A stretch of 56,031 nucleotides of DNA, taken from positions 1 to 56,031 of the forward strand of contig JAPDIW010000033.1 of assembly GCA_029259415.1 (NCBI GenBank), read 5' to 3'. The notes below the pieces were generated by a model, which was not told the DNA's origin, did no database searches, and saw only the letters and a list, made by a program, of their open reading frames with translations. Numbering within the stretch: the first letter of the stretch is position 1; each line of letters opens with the position of its first letter. The translations under genes were made by a program, and so were the position numbers. This document shows positions 34,220-49,033 of the stretch, piece after piece. Source of the DNA: Archaeoglobi archaeon. Its GTDB lineage: Archaea > Halobacteriota > Archaeoglobi > Archaeoglobales > Archaeoglobaceae.

Positions 34220-35272
34220 ATGAAAACGGCAGTGATTCCTGTATACAAAAATACTAACTTTCTCGAAAAGAATATAGAGCTGCTAAGAAAAAATGGGTTT
34301 GACATAATTCTTGCTGTCGACGAACCGGATGAAAACGTTCTAGAGATAATAAGAAAATACAACATCAGGGCAACAGTAAGTGAGAAGAGAAGGGGGAAAT
34401 GGAAAGCCCTGAATGATGCTGCGAAGATGGCCAGCGGCGAATTGCTGCTTTTCTTAGATTCAGATACAGTAGTCGACAACCTCTCAGGACTTAACGGTGC
34501 CGACGTCGTCGAAGTAGTGAAGGAGGTCAAGGGAGAGAGCTTACTTGAGAAGCTCGTTGCCGTGGACTACCTCGTTATGGCAATGTGTGCCAAGTTTGCG
34601 TCAAAATTTGGCTCGTGCCTCGGAGTGAACGGTGCGGCGTTTCTGATAAAAAAGAGAGTCTTTGAAGAGTTAGGAGGGTTTAAGAGGAGAGTTAATGAAG
34701 ACACCGAACTGGGTGTGAGAGCGGCGTTGAGAGGTTACAAGTTTGCAGTATGCGGAAAGGCATTTACAGCATCTCCAAAAACAATTGGAGAGTGGTTCAG
34801 ACAAAGGGAGAGGTGGAGCATCGGAGGAGCGGAGGTTTTTGTCGAAAACTTCTCCGCAATTATCCTGCGACCTCGTTTGTGGTTACCATATCTTGTGCTT
34901 TTCTACCCAGCAATTTTCGGTTTAATCGTATCTCTGTTTTTCACGGAAGGCTACATCGCAAAGCTTCTTTACCTGATACTACCATTCTTAGCCCTGCTTT
35001 CACCAAAACTTGCCTCGGTGACGATACTGGCCGTTTACGAAATGGAAAACATAAGAAATTTGATTGCGGGACTTGCATCTTTTCTCGCCTGGTCAATCGT
35101 AATTCTTTTCGCATCAAAAATGCTTGACTACAAGATTGACCTGAAAGTACTGCCGGTCTATTACTTCATTTACTCTCCCCTCTGGACGATAATCTGCCTT
35201 GTGTCACTGTTAAGAGTTGTGTTTGCAAAGATTAGAGGTGGAAAAATAGAGCTGAAAGACTGGGTTGTTTAG
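34220..35272 (+). CDS. GT2-family membrane glycosyltransferase
   Basis: A 350-residue processive-type family 2 glycosyltransferase. The GT-A domain has the nucleotide-sugar DxD at Asp80-Ser-Asp82 (FLDSDT), the base motif NEDTELGVRAALRG and QRERW (the QxxRW of processive enzymes). The C-terminal third has four or five transmembrane helices. It probably polymerises or transfers sugars at the cytoplasmic membrane face. The sugar and acceptor are unknown. It is divergent from the receiver-domain gene and has no other cell-surface genes beside it. Confidence 0.85.
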   Translation: MKTAVIPVYKNTNFLEKNIELLRKNGFDIILAVDEPDENVLEIIRKYNIRATVSEKRRGKWKALNDAAKMASGELLLFLDSDTVVDNLSGLNGADVVEVVKEVKGESLLEKLVAVDYLVMAMCAKFASKFGSCLGVNGAAFLIKKRVFEELGGFKRRVNEDTELGVRAALRGYKFAVCGKAFTASPKTIGEWFRQRERWSIGGAEVFVENFSAIILRPRLWLPYLVLFYPAIFGLIVSLFFTEGYIAKLLYLILPFLALLSPKLASVTILAVYEMENIRNLIAGLASFLAWSIVILFASKMLDYKIDLKVLPVYYFIYSPLWTIICLVSLLRVVFAKIRGGKIELKDWVV

Positions 35273-35287
35273 GATTAAAAGAATGAA

Positions 35288-35890
35288 TCAACCCCTTAAA
35301 CTCTTTGTAGCTTCAGCAACCTCTACAATCCTTTTTGCAAGGGCCTTTGCAGAGTTAATCGCAATCTCGTCCTTTTTTACACTCCTCCATCCTGCATCTC
35401 CCTGAACCACACCTACAGGGAAAGTCCCAGTAGTTATGGGGTTCTCGACTATTGAGACTGGAATCATTGCCTGGCCAAGTGCGTAAACGATGAGGCTCAT
35501 GGCCGCATATTCAGCCCCTCCGTGCCTTAGACCTGAGGTTACTACAGGAGCAAAAACTCTGTTTCTCAGCTTATAGTTACCCATCCTCGCCATTCTACTC
35601 CTGTCGATCAGATTCTTGACAATTCCCGGAACGTTTCCGAAGTAAGTCGGAGCACCTATAACAATCGCATCTGCTTCCTGCATTTTTTCAAGAACCTTGT
35701 AGATATCATCTTTCTGGCTGCACTCCCCCTTGAGGCAGGCGTCACAGCCCTTACACTCTCTAATCTCGTAGTCCTTCAGGTGTATTATCTCTGCCTCATG
35801 ACCTAATTTCTTAACCTCTTCTGCAATTACTTCGAGCAAAAAGAGAGTGTTTCTCTTGTTCGGACTTCCGTTTATTGCAAGCAGTTTCAT
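35288..35890 (-). CDS. Iron-sulfur flavoprotein (Isf family)
   Basis: A flavodoxin-fold protein of 200 residues. The FMN phosphate loop is GSPNKRNT, and APTYFGNVPGIVKNLIDR lies at the flavin edge. The compact cysteine motif Cys46-x2-Cys49-x2-Cys52-x4-Cys57 (CKGCDACLKGEC) binds the [4Fe-4S] cluster in iron-sulfur flavoproteins of methanogens and Archaeoglobus. These proteins pass electrons from ferredoxin and are implicated in oxygen or peroxide detoxification. The physiological partner here is unknown. It lies just upstream, on the opposite strand, of the GT2 gene end. Confidence 0.88.
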   Translation of the reverse strand: MKLLAINGSPNKRNTLFLLEVIAEEVKKLGHEAEIIHLKDYEIRECKGCDACLKGECSQKDDIYKVLEKMQEADAIVIGAPTYFGNVPGIVKNLIDRSRMARMGNYKLRNRVFAPVVTSGLRHGGAEYAAMSLIVYALGQAMIPVSIVENPITTGTFPVGVVQGDAGWRSVKKDEIAINSAKALAKRIVEVAEATKSLRG

Positions 35891-35925
35891 AAGGGCGGTA
35901 AAGAATGAGAGTATTTAACCTTTTT

Positions 35926-36555
35926 TTAAAGTGAGGAAACGATCTCTATCGACTGCTTTATTCCCTCTTTCAGCGCTTCAATGTCGTCCTCTATTCCTGT
36001 CTCAACCTTAAACCTATCAATGTCGAAGCAATATCTGTATATTTTCTCGATTTCCTCTCCATTCAGCGTCTTTCCTGAACGGCTTTTCGCTGAAATAAGC
36101 TCGAAAAAGATGTCGTTCATACTGTTATACTCTCCAGCCTTCTGGTCTTCTATCCACTTTTGTGGACTCCACTCCTTGTCTTCTTCATGTCCGAGACAGA
36201 ATTCTTCTCTAAGCAGGTAATACTGCACTTCTTCCCCAACCCTGACCCTTGCGAGCGGGTAGAGTCTGCAAGGCGTTGGGCGGTGGGCATAGATGCTGCA
36301 ACCCTTGTCAGTAACGAAGGGGCATTTACCATCAACCATCTTCAGCACAACCACTGGCAGTCCAGTTGCCATGCCCACATGTCTTGAGGTATATTTTTCC
36401 AGAAATTCTGTTGTTGTTATCTCCAACCCCCTCGCCATTCTTAGAACATCGTATGGTGTTAAGGCGAGGTTTAGATTCTTACAGCACTCGTTAAAACATT
36501 TTATCCCGGGATAACACGCAAAGGTGAATCTATCAACAGGTTCGAGTTCTTGCAT
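35926..36555 (-). CDS. YkgJ-family cysteine cluster protein
   Basis: A protein of about 209 residues. The N-terminal cysteine cluster (CYPGIKCFNECCK) and the later CPFVTDKGCSIYAHRPTPCRLYP segment, followed by CLGHEED, define the YkgJ/CxxCxxCC family, which is predicted to bind zinc or an iron-sulfur cluster; its function is not established. ATG 36555 (QELEPVDRF...) is chosen because the longer frame from 36588 overlaps the EF-2 end and its extra residues do not resemble the family. It directly follows EF-2 and may be cotranscribed. The usual partners here, EF-1 alpha and S10, are absent. Confidence 0.75.
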   Translation of the reverse strand: MQELEPVDRFTFACYPGIKCFNECCKNLNLALTPYDVLRMARGLEITTTEFLEKYTSRHVGMATGLPVVVLKMVDGKCPFVTDKGCSIYAHRPTPCRLYPLARVRVGEEVQYYLLREEFCLGHEEDKEWSPQKWIEDQKAGEYNSMNDIFFELISAKSRSGKTLNGEEIEKIYRYCFDIDRFKVETGIEDDIEALKEGIKQSIEIVSSL

Positions 36556-36574
36556 GGTAATAGGAAAAAATAAT

Positions 36575-38761
36575 TTAAAGCCCGACAAAATCTTCAGGCT
36601 TTGGCATTTCGAGCTTGAGACCCTTCCTTTTCCTGACTTCCATGACGAATTCCTCGAAGAGGTTTTGTGGGACTAGTTCGAATCCTGCATGCTCGGTGCT
36701 CCAGATTGCCTTTCCGGAAGTTGCACCTCTTATTGCTCCGGCAAATCCGAACATCTCTTTAACCGGAGCTTTTGCAATCACGGTCACCATGTCTCCGTCC
36801 GTTTTCATTTCGAGTATCTGTCCCCTCCTGCCCTGGATCTCTCTCGTAACAGCACCCATCATGTCCTGCGGGACTGTGATGAATATCTTCTGGTACGGTT
36901 CGAGCAGTGCCGGCTTTGCCTGCAGTATTGCTGCAAATATTGCCGACCTCACTGCAGGGATAACCTGTGCTGGCCCTCTATGCACAGCATCCTCGTGCAG
37001 CTTACAGTCAACAAGCTTCACCTTTATGCCCATGCACGGTTCTCTTGCAATCGGCCCTGCCCTCATAGCCTCTCTGAATCCCTCGAGGATGAGCTCCATA
37101 GTCTCGTTAAGGTACTGGATACCCTTCGTTACATCGCAGAAGAGGTTACCTTCGTAGTACTCTTCAGCACCAGCAGCCTCCTCACTCGTAAGTCCGGCCT
37201 CCTGTAGAAGCTTTCTCCTCTCTTTCTTGTCCATTTTCATGTCAACTACGCCCTCTTTGAACAACTGGATTACCTTTTCTGGCAGAGGTTCGACGACGAT
37301 GTAGAACCTGTTGTGCTTGTTGGGTGATTTGCCCTCAACAACAGGTGAGGTGGCGGTAACAGTCTCTCTGAACACGACAATCGGTGGAGATGTGATAACA
37401 TCGAGCTTGTAGTCTCTTCTAATTTTCTCGACCTTGACCTCAAGGTGCAGTTCACCCATTCCGCTAATAAGATGTTCTCCAGTCTCCTCGTTCAGAGTGA
37501 TATGGAGCGTTGGATCCTCCTTTGCGAGCTTTCTCAGCACCTCAATAAGTTTCGGCAGGTCTCTTGGGTTTTTGGCCTCTATTGCCATCGTCACAACAGG
37601 CTCGCTGTAGTGCTTTATGCTCTCGAAGGGTGTCAGATTCTCAACTGTTGTGCACGTTGAACCGGCAACGGCGTCTTTAAGTCCTACAACTGCAACAATG
37701 TTGCCTGCGGGAATTTCATCAACCTCAACTCTTCTCGGCCCCATGTAGAGGCCAACGGTCTGGATTCTGTTCTTCGCTTTCCTGTCGACGATGTAAAGCT
37801 CCATACCCGGCTTTATCGTTCCGCTGTAAAGCCTACCAACAGCGATCTCACCCGCCTGAGGCTCTACAACAATCTTGGTAATCATTAACGCAACTGGCCC
37901 GTTCGGGTCGCAGTTTACCATCGCCTTACCTACTTCGCTGTTGATGTCTCCCTTCCAGATAACGGCTATTCTCTCCTTCTGAGCCTCTTTTGGTGATGGC
38001 AGATGCTTTATAACCATATCCAGGACAACCTGATATAGCGGGCTCTTCTTTGCCAGCTCCTTAACCTTCCCCTCTTTGATGTGCTCGTAAACCTCCTTGA
38101 AGCCGATTCCGGTCCTCTTCTGGGATGGTACACTCACAGCCCAGTTGTAAAGTGCAGAACCAAACGCTGCACTTCCGTTTGCGACATCTATCTTCCACTC
38201 AGAATACTTGTCGGGCCTCATTGCCTTGATGAGCTTGTTGACTTCGGTGATGACCTTTATCAGCTTCTCCTGCATCTGCTGTGGTGTGAGTTCAAGCTCC
38301 TTTATGAGCCTGTCAACCTTGTTGACGAATAGAACCGGTTTGACGTTCTCCTTCAATGCCTGCCTCAAAACAGTCTCGGTCTGTGGCATCACTCCTTCAA
38401 CAGCATCAACGACTACAATGACACCGTCAACAGCTCTCATTGCCCTTGTAACGTCTCCTCCAAAGTCCACGTGTCCTGGAGTGTCTATGAGGTTGATCAG
38501 GTAGTCCTTTCCTTCATACTCGTGAACCATCGAAACATTTGCCGCGTTGATTGTAATTCCTCTCTCCTGCTCCTGTTCGTCGAAGTCAAGATAAAGCTGC
38601 TGTCCTGCAAGTTCCTCGCTAATCATTCCCGCTCCTGCGAGAAGGTTATCACTCAGAGTCGTTTTACCGTGGTCGATGTGAGCCACAATTCCTATGTTCC
38701 TTATGAACTCCGGTTTCCACATTAACTCTTTAATCTTGTCAACTTTCTTTGCTCTGGCCAC
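36575..38761 (-). CDS. fusA: Elongation factor 2 (aEF-2)
   Basis: GTPase that drives translocation, 728 residues from GTG 38761 ([12 protein letters not shown]), with GAGGTGA 5 bases upstream. The G domain has [33 protein letters not shown] and NKVDRL. Domain IV has [19 protein letters not shown], whose His is the diphthamide residue modified in archaea and eukaryotes. It is the last gene of the RNA polymerase-S12-S7-EF-2 operon. It overlaps S7 by at most a few bases. Confidence 0.97.
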   Translation of the reverse strand: MARAKKVDKIKELMWKPEFIRNIGIVAHIDHGKTTLSDNLLAGAGMISEELAGQQLYLDFDEQEQERGITINAANVSMVHEYEGKDYLINLIDTPGHVDFGGDVTRAMRAVDGVIVVVDAVEGVMPQTETVLRQALKENVKPVLFVNKVDRLIKELELTPQQMQEKLIKVITEVNKLIKAMRPDKYSEWKIDVANGSAAFGSALYNWAVSVPSQKRTGIGFKEVYEHIKEGKVKELAKKSPLYQVVLDMVIKHLPSPKEAQKERIAVIWKGDINSEVGKAMVNCDPNGPVALMITKIVVEPQAGEIAVGRLYSGTIKPGMELYIVDRKAKNRIQTVGLYMGPRRVEVDEIPAGNIVAVVGLKDAVAGSTCTTVENLTPFESIKHYSEPVVTMAIEAKNPRDLPKLIEVLRKLAKEDPTLHITLNEETGEHLISGMGELHLEVKVEKIRRDYKLDVITSPPIVVFRETVTATSPVVEGKSPNKHNRFYIVVEPLPEKVIQLFKEGVVDMKMDKKERRKLLQEAGLTSEEAAGAEEYYEGNLFCDVTKGIQYLNETMELILEGFREAMRAGPIAREPCMGIKVKLVDCKLHEDAVHRGPAQVIPAVRSAIFAAILQAKPALLEPYQKIFITVPQDMMGAVTREIQGRRGQILEMKTDGDMVTVIAKAPVKEMFGFAGAIRGATSGKAIWSTEHAGFELVPQNLFEEFVMEVRKRKGLKLEMPKPEDFVGL

Positions 38762-38766
38762 TAAAA

Positions 38767-39351
38767 TCACCTCGCTGACTTAGCGACTCTTTCAACTTCT
38801 TCCTTCTTCGCAACGGCATAGCTCCTGCTCTCGTTGTTTGCAGCAGCAATGATTTCATCTGCAAGACATTGAGCTATGCTCCTCTTTGATTTAAATGCAG
38901 CTCTTCTCGCCCCCTCGGCGATGTTTCTGAGAGCGATGTCAACTCTTCTTGAGCTTGAGGTATCTACGGCTCTGGGAACGGCAATACCACCGTATTTGAG
39001 CCTTACGACTTCTTCTCTCGGCCCCGCATTGATAATCGCATCAACAAGAAGCTGAATAGGATTCTTCTTCGTCTTTTTCTCAATAATTTCAAAAGCCTCT
39101 TTAACGATGTTATAGGCAAGAATCTTCTTTCCTGTGTTGTGTCCCTTTCTCATCACCTTGTTAATCAGTCTTTCTACGATGAAAACATTCTGCTTCGCAA
39201 ACGGTGTGTTCGCATGCCTTCCGTGGTTATGCAGGACATACTTTGGCTCAAGGCAGATGTAGCTCTCCAGTGCTGGATCGCTGATTTGAACCTCGCTCGG
39301 ATCGTATTTGCCAAAAACCAGCAGCTCTTCCTTTGTAAAGCCGTATTTCAT
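38767..39351 (-). CDS. rps7: Ribosomal protein S7
   Basis: Small-subunit head protein uS7, 194 residues, which nucleates 30S head assembly. Signatures are [32 protein letters not shown] and [34 protein letters not shown]. It lies between S12 and EF-2, the standard str-type order. Confidence 0.97.
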   Translation of the reverse strand: MKYGFTKEELLVFGKYDPSEVQISDPALESYICLEPKYVLHNHGRHANTPFAKQNVFIVERLINKVMRKGHNTGKKILAYNIVKEAFEIIEKKTKKNPIQLLVDAIINAGPREEVVRLKYGGIAVPRAVDTSSSRRVDIALRNIAEGARRAAFKSKRSIAQCLADEIIAAANNESRSYAVAKKEEVERVAKSAR

Positions 39352-39355
39352 ACCT

Positions 39356-39784
39356 TCACCTCAGCCTCTTCTCCTTTCTGCCCCTTACAAGCTCCCTGAG
39401 GCTGGTGTTGTTCACCTTGACTACCTTGTACCTCACTCCGGGAATGTCTCCCATGCTCCTTCCCATTCTTCCTCCGATTTTCTCTACAATCACTTCATCG
39501 TGCTCATCAATGAAGTTTATTGCTCCGTCTCCGGGACAGAAGGCTGTGATCTGCCTGCCGTTCTTGATTAGCTGAACCCTGACAGCCTTTCTAATAGCTG
39601 AGTTGGGCTGCCTGGCCTCAATTCCAATCTTCTCCAGCACTATCCCCCTCGCCATCGGTGCTCCTTCAAGCGGGTCTGCCTTGGCGGCAAGACCAAGGGC
39701 TCTCCTGACGAATCTCCTGTCACTCCACCTGAACTTTTTCCTGTTTTCCATGAGCTTTCTTGCTGCGAATAATCCTCTACCCAT
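39356..39784 (-). CDS. rps12: Ribosomal protein S12
   Basis: Decoding-centre protein uS12, 142 residues. It contains [45 protein letters not shown], including the Asn-Ser loop that touches the codon-anticodon duplex. The archaeal N-terminal extension [19 protein letters not shown] is present. It follows nusA by a few bases. Confidence 0.97.
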   Translation of the reverse strand: MGRGLFAARKLMENRKKFRWSDRRFVRRALGLAAKADPLEGAPMARGIVLEKIGIEARQPNSAIRKAVRVQLIKNGRQITAFCPGDGAINFIDEHDEVIVEKIGGRMGRSMGDIPGVRYKVVKVNNTSLRELVRGRKEKRLR

Positions 39785-39790
39785 ATTTCA

Positions 39791-40210
39791 TCACCTTACT
39801 ATTACATCTTCAATATCGTGATGCCTCTTAGCCAGTTCTTTGGCTTTATTAATGTTTTTACCACCTTTTCCAATCACTATTCCTTTTAAATCTGGACTTA
39901 CACTAACTACTGCTATTTTCGCACCGTCTTTCTCCATTAATTTGACATTGACCTTAATGGGTTTAAAAATATTGGCAATAAACTCTGCCGGGTCATCTGA
40001 GTGTTCGATGATTTCGATTCGCTTTCCTATGAGCTCCTTCGCCCTCTCGACGTTAATGCCTCCTTTGCCTATTGCAACGCCCATGTGGCCCCTTCTTACA
40101 ACAAAAATCACCCTATCCTCGTAGACCAAGCAGTCCTTGACACTCGCCCCTGTAAGATTTTCAAAAAGAGTTAGATATCTGATGCCGTCCGCTGACAGTT
40201 TAACGCCCAT
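39791..40210 (-). CDS. nusA: NusA-like transcription factor (two KH domains)
   Basis: Archaeal NusA-like protein, 139 residues, consisting only of two KH RNA-binding domains. Their GxxG loops are GVAIGKGGINVERA and GIVIGKGGKNINKA. The N-terminal RNA polymerase-binding and S1 domains of bacterial NusA are absent. This is normal for archaea. It lies between L30e and S12 in the RNA polymerase operon, which points to a role in elongation or termination. Confidence 0.92.
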   Translation of the reverse strand: MGVKLSADGIRYLTLFENLTGASVKDCLVYEDRVIFVVRRGHMGVAIGKGGINVERAKELIGKRIEIIEHSDDPAEFIANIFKPIKVNVKLMEKDGAKIAVVSVSPDLKGIVIGKGGKNINKAKELAKRHHDIEDVIVR

Positions 40211-40228
40211 GCCGAACCCCCGAAAAGA

Positions 40229-44228
<4,000 letters not shown>

Positions 44229-44248
44229 TTTACTTCACCTCATGTACC

Positions 44249-46063
<1,815 letters not shown>

Positions 46064-47602
46064 TTACTCACCTCTTATCGGCTCAACACCGAGCCTGAAA
46101 ACCACCTTCTTTATTTCCTCTTCATCCGTACCAACACTAACTTCAGCGTATTCTGCGAAGTTCTTGACAAGACCACAGTTCGGGCCTTCAGGAGTTTCAC
46201 TCGGACATATTCTGCCCCACTGCGTTGGATGCAGGTCTCTTGCCTCGAAGTGGGGCTGTGACCTTGAAAGTGGTGAAACAACTCTTCTGAGGTGAGAGAG
46301 AACGGAAATGTAGTTGTGCCTGTCGATTAGCTGCGATACACCAGTCCTTCCACCAACCCAGTTTCCTGTTGCCATCGGATGCATGAGTCTGTCGGTTAAA
46401 ACATCACTCCTTACTGCTGTTGACATCTTAAGCGGTCTCCCCCTGATTTTTGCCCTTTCAAGCTGATACTTAACATCCTTAATCAACCTCAGAAACGCGA
46501 CTCTGAATATCTCCTCCATGAGGTCTCCCGCTAGCTTTAGTCTCTTGTTTGCGTAGTGGTCCTTATCATCCTCTCTCTTGTAACCCAGATAGAGCTCAAA
46601 AACTGCTTCCGCCATTCTCGCAAGGAAGAAAGCCTTCGCCCTCCTCGATTCCTTATCCGTACCGAGATGGGGCAGGAAGTACTGGTCAAGAACCTGCTCG
46701 GCCCTTTGATATCTGTACTCCCTGCTCTGTCCAGGAGCCACCCTCTTTCCTATATATTCTATGGCCTCATCCTGGCTCCCAACATCCGCTTCTTCAATGT
46801 TCTGGAGCATGTACTTCATTATTTCGGGGTTTGTGCTCACCATTTCCACGATTTCCTGGTCGGTCTCAACGCCAAGAGCCCTCATCAGCGTGACGAACTT
46901 GATTGGCTTGGGAAGCTGGGGGAAGGTGACTTCAAGGATGTTGTTCCTCCCCCTCTCAACCACAATGAGGGCCCTGTATCCGGCCCTCTGAGAGAAGCAC
47001 TTTGCAAGCTCTACCATCTCCCCGTACTTCTCCTCCCTTTCAAGCAGAATCTTGTTTGGAGATAAATCTTCAAGCGTGACGAGTGCCCTTTCCGTTCCGT
47101 TGATTATGAAATATCCACCGGGGTCGTAGGGGTCTTCACCAGCTATGCAGAGCTTTTCCTCATAGCTGAGATTTTGAAGATTATCCACTTTCCTCACTCT
47201 CTCAAGTACAGAATCGATGAAAGAAGGATTTAGATTGCAGATTTTGGACTTTACCATTACGGGGAGCATTCCAATCTGCACGTACTCAGTTTCAAGGGGT
47301 TTCCCTTCATCATAAACTGTGCATTCGAGGTATATTGGTGCAGCGTAGTTGAGGTTTCTAAGTCTCGCATCTGCAGGCAGCAAAGGCATCGTTGTTCCTT
47401 CTGCCTCCTTTATCATGGGCGTGCCAACCTTAACCCTCCCCAGTTCAACGTAAGTATCTGGTATGTCGAGTTCGATTACTCCCTGCTCGTCAATCACATT
47501 CTGCAATCCTTCATCTATGAACCTGTTGAATGAGTCAATCTGGTGCTTTACCAATCTTTCATGGGTAAAGTACGCCCTAGCCAAAACACGAGTATCTAAC
47601 AT
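46064..47602 (-). CDS. rpoB2: DNA-directed RNA polymerase subunit B''
   Basis: N-terminal half of the second-largest subunit, 512 residues. It contains the protrusion and lobe: HQIDSFNRFIDEGLQNVI, GYFIINGTERALVTLEDLSPNKI, and the fork-loop/rifampicin-region equivalent GVSQLIDRHNYISVLSHLRRVVSPL with HPTQWGRICPSETPEGPNCGLVKN. It ends ...GVEPIRGE-TAA, directly followed by the ATG of rpoB1 in the same frame. Upstream are rpoH and tRNA-Lys. Confidence 0.97.
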   Translation of the reverse strand: MLDTRVLARAYFTHERLVKHQIDSFNRFIDEGLQNVIDEQGVIELDIPDTYVELGRVKVGTPMIKEAEGTTMPLLPADARLRNLNYAAPIYLECTVYDEGKPLETEYVQIGMLPVMVKSKICNLNPSFIDSVLERVRKVDNLQNLSYEEKLCIAGEDPYDPGGYFIINGTERALVTLEDLSPNKILLEREEKYGEMVELAKCFSQRAGYRALIVVERGRNNILEVTFPQLPKPIKFVTLMRALGVETDQEIVEMVSTNPEIMKYMLQNIEEADVGSQDEAIEYIGKRVAPGQSREYRYQRAEQVLDQYFLPHLGTDKESRRAKAFFLARMAEAVFELYLGYKREDDKDHYANKRLKLAGDLMEEIFRVAFLRLIKDVKYQLERAKIRGRPLKMSTAVRSDVLTDRLMHPMATGNWVGGRTGVSQLIDRHNYISVLSHLRRVVSPLSRSQPHFEARDLHPTQWGRICPSETPEGPNCGLVKNFAEYAEVSVGTDEEEIKKVVFRLGVEPIRGE

Positions 47603-47629
47603 GTTGTCTCACCTTCTCCTTACATTTCA

Positions 47630-47860
47630 TCATACAACCAATCTGTAAAAAACACTATCTCCTGCAGTTAAGCTTTTTCTTGTTATTTTTACTATATCTC
47701 CGGGTTTGGCTCCAATTTCCTTGACTATTGGGTCGTCTGCCTTAATTTTTGGAAGCTGCTCTTTTCCGATTCCTAGTATCTTTAAAAGCTCCTCTGCCTC
47801 CTCTTTACTCAAAACTTCATGTTTCGGAACGAGCATGTGGTCTTGCAGCTTGAACTTCAT
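47630..47860 (-). CDS. rpoH: DNA-directed RNA polymerase subunit H
   Basis: Small RNA polymerase subunit (Rpb5 C-terminal homologue), 76 residues. It has the family core [24 protein letters not shown] and [34 protein letters not shown] 47860 has GGGAGGATC upstream. The open frame continues upstream to 47962, but that part is translated tRNA-Lys sequence and is not protein-coding. The gene begins 24 bases after the tRNA 3' end, so the tRNA and rpoH may share a transcript. Confidence 0.95.
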   Translation of the reverse strand: MKFKLQDHMLVPKHEVLSKEEAEELLKILGIGKEQLPKIKADDPIVKEIGAKPGDIVKITRKSLTAGDSVFYRLVV

Positions 47861-47884
47861 TTTGATCCTCCCAATTTTTAAATA

Positions 47885-47958
47885 CGGGCTCGACGGGATT
47901 TGAACCCGCGACCGACGGGTTAAAAGCCCGTCGCTCTGCCTGGCTGAGCTACGAGCCC
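47885..47958 (-). tRNA. tRNA-Lys (anticodon UUU)
   Basis: A complete 74-nt cloverleaf on the minus strand. The acceptor stem is GGGCTCG/CGAGCCC with discriminator G, and the D arm is GTAGCTCAGCCAGGCAGAGC. The anticodon stem ACGGG/CCCGT encloses loop CTTTTAA, giving anticodon UUU (lysine). The T arm is CGGG-TTCAAAT-CCCG. The CCA end is not encoded, and there is no intron. A TATA-like box lies about 26 bases upstream. Confidence 0.97.
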
Positions 47959-47979
47959 TCAACTATCTGCAATGGTGAG

Positions 47980-47989
47980 GATTTAAATC
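47980..47989 (-). promoter_or_regulatory. TATA-like box of tRNA-Lys / RNA polymerase operon
   Basis: GATTTAAATC, a self-complementary TATA-like box, is centred about 26 bases before the first base of tRNA-Lys. This places the predicted transcription start at or next to the tRNA 5' end. It may also serve rpoH and the genes after it. Confidence 0.55.
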
Positions 47990-48063
47990 TTTTTCGTGCT
48001 CCGCAGATACAAGCAAATGCAGAAGAGACAGATATATTTATCGGTATGGTTGAGGAGGAGAGG

Positions 48064-49032
48064 ATGTATGCCATTGAAGTTGAGAATCTTGTTAAGAAAT
48101 TTGGAGATTTCGAAGCGGTTAAAGGTGTCAGCTTTAAGGTGAAAAAAGGTGAGATTTTCGCCTTTCTCGGCCCTAATGGAGCTGGGAAGACGACGACCGT
48201 TCACATTCTCACAACACTTCTCAAACCCACTTCGGGAAAGGCTGTTGTTGCCGGCTATGATGTTGTGGAAGATGCTAGAGAGGTGAGAAAAAGAATCGGC
48301 ATAGTTTTTCAGGATCCGAGTGTGGACAGAGACCTCACGGCTTATGAGAACATGCTCGTTCACGGTGGGGTTTATGGTTTGAAAGGCAGGGAGCTGAAGG
48401 AGAAAATCGAGGAGCTTTTGAAGTTTGTGGAACTGTGGGAGTTTCGGAACAAGCTTGTCAAGTTCTTCAGCGGTGGTATGCAGAGGAGGCTGGAGATAGC
48501 GAGGTCTCTGCTGCACCACCCCGAAGTGCTTTTCCTGGATGAACCCACACTCGGCTTAGATCCTCAAACAAGGGCTCACGTGTGGAGTTACATCGAGGCG
48601 ATGAAGGAGGAGCAGGAAATGACGATATTCCTCACAACTCACTACATGGAGGAGGCGGAAAAGCTTGCTGACAGAGTTGCGATAATCGACCACGGCAGGA
48701 TTATCGCAGAAGGGACTGTTGAAGATCTCAAAAAGCTGGTGGGGAGTGACGTGGTTTATTTGAAGGTTGAAAATGGAGCCGAGTGCTTTGAAACGGATTT
48801 TGGTAGCTGTGTTGTTTTGCCTGACGGCAGAATCAGAATTGATGTTTCAAATGCAAGTAAGGCAATTCCCAGAATTTTTGAGGCTGCAGAAAAGAGGGGC
48901 GTTAAAATTTTGGAAATAACATACCACAGACCCACGCTCAACGATGTCTTTCTCCACCTCACCGGGAGAGAGATTAGGGATGAGGGGGGTAATCTGATGA
49001 AGGGTGTTATCCGGGCAAGGATGAGGCGGTAG
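48064..49032 (+). CDS. ABC transporter ATP-binding protein (drug-exporter type)
   Basis: Nucleotide-binding subunit of an ABC-2 exporter, about 322 residues. It has Walker A GPNGAGKTTT, the Q-loop in IGIVFQDPSVDRDLT, signature FSGGMQRR (variant of LSGGQ), Walker B VLFLDEPTLGLD and the switch His in LTTHYMEEAE. The C-terminal ~80 residues are the extension common to drug-efflux (DrrA-like) subunits. ATG 48064 is preferred, with GAGGAGGAGA just upstream. An in-frame ATG at 48046 would begin on that site. The permease follows 1 base after the stop. Confidence 0.93.
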   Translation: MYAIEVENLVKKFGDFEAVKGVSFKVKKGEIFAFLGPNGAGKTTTVHILTTLLKPTSGKAVVAGYDVVEDAREVRKRIGIVFQDPSVDRDLTAYENMLVHGGVYGLKGRELKEKIEELLKFVELWEFRNKLVKFFSGGMQRRLEIARSLLHHPEVLFLDEPTLGLDPQTRAHVWSYIEAMKEEQEMTIFLTTHYMEEAEKLADRVAIIDHGRIIAEGTVEDLKKLVGSDVVYLKVENGAECFETDFGSCVVLPDGRIRIDVSNASKAIPRIFEAAEKRGVKILEITYHRPTLNDVFLHLTGREIRDEGGNLMKGVIRARMRR

Positions 49033-49033
49033 C

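Noticed and set aside
47861-47962. N-terminal extension of rpoH reading frame ([19 protein letters not shown]...)
   Set aside because: This is the translation of the tRNA-Lys gene itself. The real rpoH start has its own ribosome binding site at 47860.
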